Below, one piece after another: positions 26,254-32,509 of a stretch of 64,000 nt of DNA (within the stretch, counting starts at the first letter, position 1; the number at the start of each line of letters is the position of its first letter). Location of the stretch: assembly GCA_951812505.1 (NCBI GenBank), contig CATOSI010000001.1, forward strand, positions 921,273-985,272, written 5' to 3'. This stretch comes from an uncultured Dehalococcoidia bacterium (GTDB lineage: Bacteria; Chloroflexota; Dehalococcoidia; Lucifugimonadales; UBA1123). The translations under genes were made by a program, and so were the position numbers. The notes below the pieces were generated by a model. The model did no database searches, was not told the origin of the DNA, and saw only the letters and a program-made list of their open reading frames with translations.

Positions 26254-26949
26254 CTAACAGAATGGCTTCCCGGTGAGACCCTCTATCCCCGGCAGCACCG
26301 CCACATTCGGGTAGTCATTGAACACCTCAGCGGGAGTCGTTCCCGACAGAACGGCGACGAAGGACATACCAGCGCTCTGAGCCGCCCCAGCGTCAACATG
26401 GCTGTCTCCGACGTACACGCAGTTCTCGACGTCTATTCCGAGTTTTCTGGCTGCCAGGGTCAGACTCTCTGGGTCAGGTTTGTGTTTCGAAACGTCCTCG
26501 CCGCCAATTATGACTTCCAGATAGTCGAGAAGACCCGCGTCTTCCATCATAGATTCGATGCGATATCTGTATTTTGTGGAAACAATTCCGACACGAAATC
26601 CCTGGGCAGCCAGGTTCGGAATGACGCTTCCGGCGGCAGGAAAGATGTCCGTCCCGTCCGCCATAACCTCGTCTGCCTTCTGTGTGAAGTAGTCGAAGAA
26701 TTCCTGACCTTTCGGGCGATGCTCCTCACCTACAAGCGCTACCAAAGCCTCGGGTATGTACAGTCCGATTGTATTCATTATCTTCTCGGGCGGAGCTTCG
26801 GGCAGTCCGAGTTGATTTAGTCCGTAATTGATGCACGCGATGATGCCAACGGATGAGTCGGCCAGCGTGAAGTCGAAGTCGAAGAAGACGGCTTTCGAGT
26901 CTCTGATGGCAGCATGTATTCCGGCGCGACCGGACAGTCTCTCCTTCAC
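26254..26949 (-). CDS. HAD-family phosphatase (phosphoglycolate phosphatase-like)
   Basis: This 231-residue HAD hydrolase has motif I FFDFDFTLADSS (the second Asp replacing the usual D-x-D-G by D-F-D-F-T), motif II VGIVSTKYR, motif III lysine near KHKPDPESL and motif IV YVGDSHVDAGAAQSAGM. It resembles Gph/PpaX phosphatases acting on small phosphorylated metabolites. The GTG start overlaps the end of trpD, so it is translated with the trp operon. A phosphatase in this place is unusual; it may recycle a phosphorylated by-product. Confidence 0.85.
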   Translation of the reverse strand: MKERLSGRAGIHAAIRDSKAVFFDFDFTLADSSVGIIACINYGLNQLGLPEAPPEKIMNTIGLYIPEALVALVGEEHRPKGQEFFDYFTQKADEVMADGTDIFPAAGSVIPNLAAQGFRVGIVSTKYRYRIESMMEDAGLLDYLEVIIGGEDVSKHKPDPESLTLAARKLGIDVENCVYVGDSHVDAGAAQSAGMSFVAVLSGTTPAEVFNDYPNVAVLPGIEGLTGKPFC

Positions 26950-27959
26950 TCCAGAGACTCGCTGAGTTCAACGAGAGCATTGAGCCGGTTCATCGCCTCG
27001 CCCGTATCAATTGACCGCGCGGCCACGTGAATGGCGGCGGACAACCTGTCCGCACTTCCGGCGGCAACGAGCGCGGCGGCGGCATTCAGCAGTACCACGA
27101 GACGCGCCGGACCCGGCTCCCCTGAGAGAACCGCTCGGGCGATTCGGGCGCTGTCCTCTGGCCCATCCGCGCGGATGGAGTCGGCGTCGGACAGCGAGAA
27201 ACCCAGGCCTTCGGGCGAGAATTCATAGCTAGAAACCTCGCCGTTCTCGAGCTGCCAGATCGTGGAAGGCCCACTGACGGTCAGTTCGTCCATGCCATCC
27301 GAGCCGTGAACGACAAGGGCCTTCTCGCTGCCAAGCTGACCCAGGACCAGGGCCATCCTCTCAGCGATTGACGCATCAGCAACGCCTATGAGTTGACGAG
27401 AAGCGTTCGCCGGATTGGTCAGCGGTCCGAGGATATTGAACACAGTCCTGATGCCTATCTCACGCCTTGGGCCGGCGGCAAACCGCATGGACGGATGAAA
27501 CCCCTGCGCGAACATAAAGCCGAATCCGACTTCATCTATGCACTTGGAGACTGATTCCGGGGTCAGGTCTATCTTCACGCCCAGCGCCTCAAGAATGTCA
27601 GCTGAACCGGTGGAGCCGGACATCGAGCGGTTGCCGTGCTTGGCCACCTTCTCCCCCGCCCCGGCTACGACGAATGCCGCAGTCGTTGAGATGTTGAAGC
27701 TACCGGAGTTGTCACCGCCGGTGCCGCATGTGTCGACAACATTGCCGGCTACTTCCACGCGCACGGACTTTTCCCGCATGACACGCGCCATCCCGGCTAT
27801 CTCGTCCACGGTCTCGCCCTTCATTCGGAGCGCGGTCACGAGCGCGCCGAACTGCGCGGGAGTCGCCTCACCGCTCATTATCTCATCCATCGCGGAGGCT
27901 GCCTCGTCGGCAGACAGATCCTGGCCCTCCACCACCGCCCCTATTGCTTCCTGTATCAT
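26946..27959 (-). CDS. trpD: Anthranilate phosphoribosyltransferase
   Basis: This 337-residue enzyme adds phosphoribose to anthranilate. Its PRPP/Mg motif is DTCGTGGDNSGSFNIST, followed by KHGNRSMSGSTGSADILEALG, GFMFAQGFHPSMR and GPLTNPA. It is a stand-alone TrpD, not fused to TrpG. It overlaps trpG upstream by 4 nt and the HAD gene downstream by 4 nt. Confidence 0.96.
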   Translation of the reverse strand: MIQEAIGAVVEGQDLSADEAASAMDEIMSGEATPAQFGALVTALRMKGETVDEIAGMARVMREKSVRVEVAGNVVDTCGTGGDNSGSFNISTTAAFVVAGAGEKVAKHGNRSMSGSTGSADILEALGVKIDLTPESVSKCIDEVGFGFMFAQGFHPSMRFAAGPRREIGIRTVFNILGPLTNPANASRQLIGVADASIAERMALVLGQLGSEKALVVHGSDGMDELTVSGPSTIWQLENGEVSSYEFSPEGLGFSLSDADSIRADGPEDSARIARAVLSGEPGPARLVVLLNAAAALVAAGSADRLSAAIHVAARSIDTGEAMNRLNALVELSESLE

Positions 27960-28552
27960 TGCTGTCCTCCCCGCGCCCCAGCGACGGGCGCGTCCAGAAA
28001 GTTCTTCAGCAGGTCTTTTCCCACTTTGGTCATTATGGACTCAGGGTGAAACTGAATTCCTTCGATGGGATGCTCCTTGTGGCGCACTCCCATTATCAGA
28101 TCACTATCGGTCCAAGCTGTGATCTCAAGCTCGTCGGGCAGGTCGTCGCGGTACACCGCAAGGGAGTGATAGCGTATTGCCTCGAAGGGGTTGGGCAGTC
28201 CGGAGAAGACCCCTTCGCCCGTGTGGTGAATCAGCGACATCTTGCCGTGCATTATCTCGCCCGCGCCGCCCACGGTCCCGCCAAAAGCGTATCCGACACA
28301 CTGGTGGCCGAGGCACACACCCAGAGTCGGCAACTCCGGGCCGAATCGTCTCAGGACGTCGTTGGAGATCCCGGCCTCAGCAGGTGTACATGGGCCGGGG
28401 GATATGACTATTCGCTCCGGCGACATATGCTCTATCTCTTCGAGCGTTATCTTGTCGTTGCGAGCCACCCGCACTTCCGCGCCAAGCTCGCACAGATACT
28501 GGTACAGGTTGTAGGTGAAGCTGTCGTAGTTGTCTATCAGCAGAATCGCCAT
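27956..28552 (-). CDS. trpG: Anthranilate synthase glutamine amidotransferase subunit
   Basis: This 198-residue class I glutaminase has LLIDNYDSFTYNLYQYL at the N-terminus, the oxyanion segment ISPGPCTP, the catalytic cysteine in GVCLGHQCVGYAFGG, and the His-Glu pair in GIQFHPESI. It feeds ammonia to TrpE (and might also serve PabB, as in some bacteria). It overlaps trpD by 4 nt. Confidence 0.96.
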   Translation of the reverse strand: MAILLIDNYDSFTYNLYQYLCELGAEVRVARNDKITLEEIEHMSPERIVISPGPCTPAEAGISNDVLRRFGPELPTLGVCLGHQCVGYAFGGTVGGAGEIMHGKMSLIHHTGEGVFSGLPNPFEAIRYHSLAVYRDDLPDELEITAWTDSDLIMGVRHKEHPIEGIQFHPESIMTKVGKDLLKNFLDAPVAGARGGQQ

Positions 28553-28564
28553 CTCGGGCCCTCA

Positions 28565-30010
28565 CTATAAGTCTATTTCCTGCTCAGCCTGGTCAATCGC
28601 TTTGAATACGGCGGACGCCTTGTGCAGAGTCTCTTCATACTCATGTTCGGGCGTCGAGTCGTAAACGATACCGCCGCCCGCCTGTACATGCGCCACGCCG
28701 TCCTTGAGGACGAGGGTGCGTATCGCGATGGCGGTATCCATGTTGCCTGAGAAATCGAAGTACCCGACCGCTCCGGCGTAAACACTTCGGCGGTCGGGTT
28801 CGAGTTCGGCAATTATCTCCATGGCGCGAATCTTGGGGGCGCCGGAGACCGTGCCAGCCGGGAAGCAGGCTCGCAGTGCATCGTAGTTGGTGTACTCGTC
28901 CCTCAACTGTCCGGTTACATGAGATACGAGATGAATGACATGGGAGTAGCGTTCTATGTCAAGTATCTGTGTCACCTCCACGGTACCGGGCTTGGAGACT
29001 CGGCCGACGTCGTTACGGCCCAGGTCCAGGAGCATGATGTGTTCTGCGCGCTCTTTTTCGTCTGTGCGCAGTTCCTCTTCCAGTTCCAGGTCCTCGGCCT
29101 CGTCCCTTCCGCGACGACGGGTACCGGCAATCGGGTGAACGGCGACATTGCCGTCAACCACCTGTACCAGGAGCTCGGGGGACGCGCCTACTATCTGGAA
29201 GTCTCCCATGTCGAGGTAGTACATATAGGGCGAGGGATTGACCGCCCTCAGAGAGCGATATATCTGGAAGGGGTGCGCCGAGGTTGGACGCGACATTCGC
29301 TGAGCTACGACAGTCTGGATCACATCGCCCGCTATTATGTACTCCCGGGTCTTGTTCACCATGCCCTCGTAGTAGTCGCGGCTCATGTTGAACTCGATGT
29401 CCGCGTCGCTCTGCATTTCCAGATTAGGCTCCGGTATGTTGGGAAAGGACTTCAGCCTGCGGACCACGTCCTCTATTCTAGCGACGGCTTCCTCGTAGGC
29501 GCGTCTCGTGTCGCCTTTCAGGTGGGCGTGGCTGACGACCTTGATCTTGTGTCGCAGGTGGTCGAACACCAGGTAGGTGGTCGAAAGCATGAAAATGGAT
29601 TCGGGCAGTCCGAGCGGGTCAACATCAGGGGTGGGAAGCTCCTCGAAGTAGCGCACGGCGTCGTAAGAGATATAGCCCACCGCACCGCCATTAAACTTAT
29701 CGAGATAGTCAACGTCGGCCAGCTTGTACTCGGAGAGCATTTCCTCCACAGGATTCAGCGGATCAATCGCGCCGAGTTCCTCGCCCGCCCCTGTCTTGAT
29801 TATCTTCTGCGGATCGGTTCCAATGAAGCTGTATCGCGCCATCCTCTCGCCGCCTTCGACGCTCTCCAGCAGGTACGAATACGGACCGTTGGCGACCTTC
29901 AGGTACGCCGAAACCGGCGTCTCCAGGTCTGCGTTTATCTCCCTGTAAACTGGCACAAGGTTGGCCTCACCCTCGTAGGACGCGACCTGCTCCAGTGATG
30001 GGTAGTACAT
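28565..30010 (-). CDS. trpE: Anthranilate synthase component I
   Basis: This 481-residue chorismate-utilising enzyme has the N-terminal tryptophan feedback site (YSYLLESVEGG), and the C-terminal catalytic core with PIAGTRRRG, LLDLGRNDVGRVS, GTVSGAPKIRAMEII and YAGAVGYFDFSGNMDTAIAIRT. ATG at 30010 has GAGGAG about 8 nt ahead; the stop of trpS lies just upstream at 30022. Presence of the LLES motif predicts inhibition by tryptophan, in addition to T-box control upstream. Confidence 0.96.
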   Translation of the reverse strand: MYYPSLEQVASYEGEANLVPVYREINADLETPVSAYLKVANGPYSYLLESVEGGERMARYSFIGTDPQKIIKTGAGEELGAIDPLNPVEEMLSEYKLADVDYLDKFNGGAVGYISYDAVRYFEELPTPDVDPLGLPESIFMLSTTYLVFDHLRHKIKVVSHAHLKGDTRRAYEEAVARIEDVVRRLKSFPNIPEPNLEMQSDADIEFNMSRDYYEGMVNKTREYIIAGDVIQTVVAQRMSRPTSAHPFQIYRSLRAVNPSPYMYYLDMGDFQIVGASPELLVQVVDGNVAVHPIAGTRRRGRDEAEDLELEEELRTDEKERAEHIMLLDLGRNDVGRVSKPGTVEVTQILDIERYSHVIHLVSHVTGQLRDEYTNYDALRACFPAGTVSGAPKIRAMEIIAELEPDRRSVYAGAVGYFDFSGNMDTAIAIRTLVLKDGVAHVQAGGGIVYDSTPEHEYEETLHKASAVFKAIDQAEQEIDL

Positions 30011-30021
30011 TTCGCGTCTCC

Positions 30022-31050
30022 TCAACCGGGCAGGACGAATCCGACCCGGTGTTTCATCTCTTCGAGTTTGGGTTCGGATACTTCACGCGCCTGATCCGCT
30101 CCGACGGCCATCAGCCTATCCAGTTCGGCGACGTCGTCCATCAATTCGTAATATCGCTCCCTGATAGGCCTGAGTTCTTCGATGACGACCTCGGCGACGC
30201 GCCGTTTCAGGTCGCCGTAGCCTCGCGCGTCGGCGAAATCTCGCTCGACGTCTCTCTCCGCCTTGTCCGTGATTACTTTGTAAATGCCGAGCAGGTTGTT
30301 GACTCCTGCCTTTTCGGGGTCTTCGCTGAAGAGTATTTCGTTGCCCGAATCGGTCACGGCTCTCATTATCGAGCGTTGAATCTCCTTAGGCTCGTCCAGC
30401 AGGCGCACCGCGTGGCCCCGGATATGAGAGTAGCTCTTGGACATCTTGACGTTAGGATCGTTGAGTCCCATGACGCGACCGCCGACCTCGGGTATGATCG
30501 CCTCCGGCAGCACGAACGTCTCTCCAAAGAGCCGGTTGAACCTGCCCCCTATGTCCCGAGTTAACTCCACGTGCTGGCGCTGGTCGTCTCCGACCGGCAC
30601 CTCGTGGGCGCTGTACATGAGGATGTCTCCGGCCATGAGCACGGGATAGTCCAATAGTCCAGTAGAAACACTCTCCTGCCCAGTGGACTTGTCCTTGTAC
30701 TGCGTCATCCTTTCCAGCCAGCTAACAGGAGTCACGCAATTCAGAATCCAGCACCCTTCGGCGTGGGTCGTCACATGACTCTGGACGAAGAGGGTGCTCT
30801 TGTCCGGGTCTATGCCGCACGCGAACAGTATCGCCGCCAACTCGCGCGTCTGCCGACGCAGGGCGTCAGGATCGAAGTCAACAGTGATCGCGTGGAGATC
30901 GACTATGCAGAAGAAGTTCTCCTTCGCGTCCTGGTTCTCCACCCACTGCTTGAACGCGCCAATATAGTTTCCGAGCTGGGGGTCGCCGCTCGGCTGAACG
31001 CCACTGAAGACACGCCGTCGGATGGTGTCATGGGGTTCTTGAACTGTCAT
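30022..31050 (-). CDS. trpS: Tryptophanyl-tRNA synthetase
   Basis: This 342-residue class I synthetase charges tRNA-Trp. Its HIGH-equivalent is SGVQPSGDPQLGNYIGA and its KMSKS loop is DPNVKMSKSYS. The ATG at 31050 was chosen because GGAGG lies 8 nt upstream; an extension to 31086 has no support and runs into the inverted repeat of the neighbouring cassette. The stop is 11 nt before the trpE start, giving a trpS-trpE arrangement behind a tryptophan T-box. Confidence 0.96.
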   Translation of the reverse strand: MTVQEPHDTIRRRVFSGVQPSGDPQLGNYIGAFKQWVENQDAKENFFCIVDLHAITVDFDPDALRRQTRELAAILFACGIDPDKSTLFVQSHVTTHAEGCWILNCVTPVSWLERMTQYKDKSTGQESVSTGLLDYPVLMAGDILMYSAHEVPVGDDQRQHVELTRDIGGRFNRLFGETFVLPEAIIPEVGGRVMGLNDPNVKMSKSYSHIRGHAVRLLDEPKEIQRSIMRAVTDSGNEILFSEDPEKAGVNNLLGIYKVITDKAERDVERDFADARGYGDLKRRVAEVVIEELRPIRERYYELMDDVAELDRLMAVGADQAREVSEPKLEEMKHRVGFVLPG

Positions 31051-31070
31051 AACCCTATCCTCCAATTTGG

Positions 31071-31466
31071 AATTATCAATTTTCAATTATCAGTTCTTAG
31101 CGTTTTGCGAATCGCGCCGATAATCCGGCAAAGTTCCTCTGCGTCCGCATGAACCCCCTTGAATTCCCTCTCAGTGAGGTAATCAGTATCTTTCAGCAAG
31201 CGCAACCAATATCTGGATTCGCGCGCTTCCTTATACGCGATAGCCAGCCTAGCCCCAAAGTCCGCGCGAGACTGTCCTCCAATCGCCTCCTCCACGTTAG
31301 CCCCTATACTCGTGCCAGACCTTAACAACTGCCGCGAGAGTACGTACTCCCTCTTCTCTGACCTCAGATACTGACACAATTTCACGATCCGAACCGCAAA
31401 AGCATAACTCTTCGCCTGAACAACGTTGTCCTTCAATTCTTAATTCCTAATTGAAAATTGACAATT
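31071..31466. mobile_element. Cassette: four-helix-bundle gene framed by 19-bp inverted repeats
   Basis: AATTATCAATTTTCAATTA (31071-31089) and TAATTGAAAATTGACAATT (31448-31466) are inverted repeats with a single mismatch. They enclose just one small gene. The cassette lies precisely between the T-box terminator (31472) and the trpS ribosome-binding site. AT-rich repeats of this type often surround S23-type four-helix-bundle genes, which suggests mobility. Confidence 0.55.
31083..31436 (-). CDS. Four-helix-bundle protein (23S rRNA intervening-sequence/S23 family)
   Basis: This 117-residue, all-helical protein has the family's core pattern: AKSYAFAVRIVKLCQYL, the turn LSRQLLRSGTSIGANVEEA and the segment FGARLAIAYKEARESRYWL. 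These proteins were first found in intervening sequences of 23S rRNA genes and form pentameric bundles; the function is unknown (relatives serve as accessory proteins in diversity-generating retroelements). It is placed inside the trp operon between the T-box leader and trpS, so it would be tryptophan-regulated, most likely by accident of insertion. The ATG at 31436 is assumed. Confidence 0.85.
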   Translation of the reverse strand: MKDNVVQAKSYAFAVRIVKLCQYLRSEKREYVLSRQLLRSGTSIGANVEEAIGGQSRADFGARLAIAYKEARESRYWLRLLKDTDYLTEREFKGVHADAEELCRIIGAIRKTLRTDN

Positions 31467-31471
31467 GAAAC

Positions 31472-31501
31472 AAAAAAACCCGACCCTGCAAAGGGACGGG
31501 T
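31472..31501 (-). terminator. T-box intrinsic terminator
   Basis: On the minus strand CCCGTCCCT and AGGGTCGGG form a stem (one bulged pair) around TTGC, followed by TTTTTTT. It directly follows the T-box sequence and is the regulated terminator. Confidence 0.88.
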
Positions 31502-31760
31502 ATGGTGTATCCGTGGTGCCACCCTGTTTCGCCGCAAACCGCGATACGCAGTCGGCAGCCTCATTGTCAGGCACGGAAGTCGTTCGACTTCGATGCCCCG
31601 GGCCTCGGTAACGGTGCCCTCACCGGCCAAGCCTACAACCGCATCCGCGGCTTCGGGTGGCGGCTCCCAGGTCCATTCTGCCATCGCGCAAGCGCCGGGC
31701 TTTCACCTGTCCCCGGCTCTCTGCAACTCCGCCTGACGGCGTACTAGTCCTGTTCTCAGC
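31472..31760 (-). promoter_or_regulatory. Tryptophan T-box riboswitch leader
   Basis: The antiterminator core CAGGGTGGCACCACGG (31526-31511) matches the T-box consensus AGGGUGGNACCGCG closely. Upstream lies a long Stem I candidate whose distal loop holds GGUGAAAG. The bulge sequence GAATGGACC places a TGG (31675-31673) as specifier codon, that is tryptophan. An intrinsic terminator follows. Uncharged tRNA-Trp would pair with the specifier and stabilise the antiterminator, switching on trpS and the trp genes. Confidence 0.88.
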
Positions 31761-31783
31761 CTTTGAATCTTGATTGTGAACTG

Positions 31784-31813
31784 AGTATAGAGACGGGGTT
31801 TCAAGAGTGTCAA
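31784..31813 (-). promoter_or_regulatory. Sigma-70 promoter of the T-box/trp operon
   Basis: On the minus strand TTGACA (31813-31808) and TATACT (31789-31784) are separated by 18 nt, placing transcription start about 20 nt before Stem I of the T-box. Confidence 0.7.
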
Positions 31814-32039
31814 GAGCGTGGCCAGTCAGATAGCCGCTCTCCAAGGTCTCGATTGATCTTCTTAGAGTCATCAGTCCAGTTCGAGAGTGTTGGCAATATG
31901 CTGTAGTTTATATTATACAGGTGAGTTTCCAAGTGGATCGGGGATTGGGTGACCTGTAAAGTGACCTGTAATCACCTGACTTTAGCTTTGGGCCGAAAAT
32001 TTTTCGGTCGGTGAAGTCGTTATTGATAGTCTCCGGCTT

Positions 32040-32376
32040 ATGTAAAGGCTAAGGTGCTCGTCGGCGTTTGACTAGGCACATGATAGCATTAATGTTCTTT
32101 TAGATCAAAGAAGGATGGGAGCATAGAAGCGGTGGTCAGCGGCTCATTCGGTTCTATCCACGAAGGGGCGCAAAGATATCTCGATGGAGCGGGAACTATC
32201 GAGTTTGTTCGGCGAGCGGAAAGTTGATTGCTGACTCCCGAAGACCTGAGCCGGTATTTCCGCCCAAGGGCGCTGAAAGAAGCGGAGCCAGTGTATGAGA
32301 GAAGCTGAGCCGAAACGGGAGAGGCACAGTAGTTTCTACCGTCCCGTGAAGCGTCCTAGCGAAGGGTAATAAGATA
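32040..32376 (+). ncRNA. Candidate structured RNA in a gene-less stretch
   Basis: The gap 31814-32437 has no convincing gene. Between about 32040 and 32376 the plus strand holds several nested stems: CTCGAT/ATCGAG, CGCCC/GGGCG around AA, and ACGGGA/TCCCGT enclosing GTAG-TTT-CTAC. Runs of unpaired GAAG/GAAA purines lie between them, a pattern more like RNA than protein. The motif CCCGAAGACCTG occurs at about 32244-32255. Size and style are compatible with a HEARO/omega-RNA-like or other ncRNA, but I cannot assign a family. Just upstream, GTGACCTGTAA occurs twice in tandem near 31950-31972. Confidence 0.35.
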
Positions 32377-32416
32377 CACAAACGGGTGTCCACCAATTGG
32401 TGGACACCCGTTTGTG
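32377..32416. repeat. Perfect 40-bp palindrome
   Basis: Every one of the 20 bases on the left (CACAAACGGGTGTCCACCAA) is matched by the right arm, with no spacer. It is the first structure downstream of the substrate-binding-protein gene on the minus strand, so a bidirectional terminator is the simplest reading, but there is no T-run on either side. Confidence 0.7.
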
Positions 32417-32437
32417 CGTTAATCTGATCTGCGGAAC

Positions 32438-32509
32438 TTAGCGAAGGGCGAACCAGAGCGCAAGCCCCACCAAGGTCATACGGCCAATCGTGTAAGAGAG
32501 AGGCAGCAT
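32438..32509 (-). CDS. Possible 23-residue hydrophobic peptide after the substrate-binding-protein gene
   Basis: An ATG follows the TAG stop of the upstream gene directly (TAGATG), opening 23 codons up to TAA at 32440-32438. The peptide has a hydrophobic core (MTLVGLALWFALR) that could span the membrane. Translational coupling is plausible, but a chance ORF of this length is also possible. Confidence 0.25.
   Translation of the reverse strand: MLPLSYTIGRMTLVGLALWFALR

Noticed and set aside
32230..32270. Cobalamin riboswitch suggested by CCCGAAGACCTG
   Set aside because: Only the B12-box-like string is present; the upstream core (GGGAA/GTG and CCCGCAAC-type segments) is not seen, and no B12 gene is downstream.
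32250..32300. Group II intron domain V suggested by GAGCCGGTA
   Set aside because: The rest of domain V and any intron-encoded reverse transcriptase are missing.
32196..32396. Minus-strand frame of 66 codons
   Set aside because: No ribosome site, no conserved pattern, runs into the palindrome and the RNA-like stretch.
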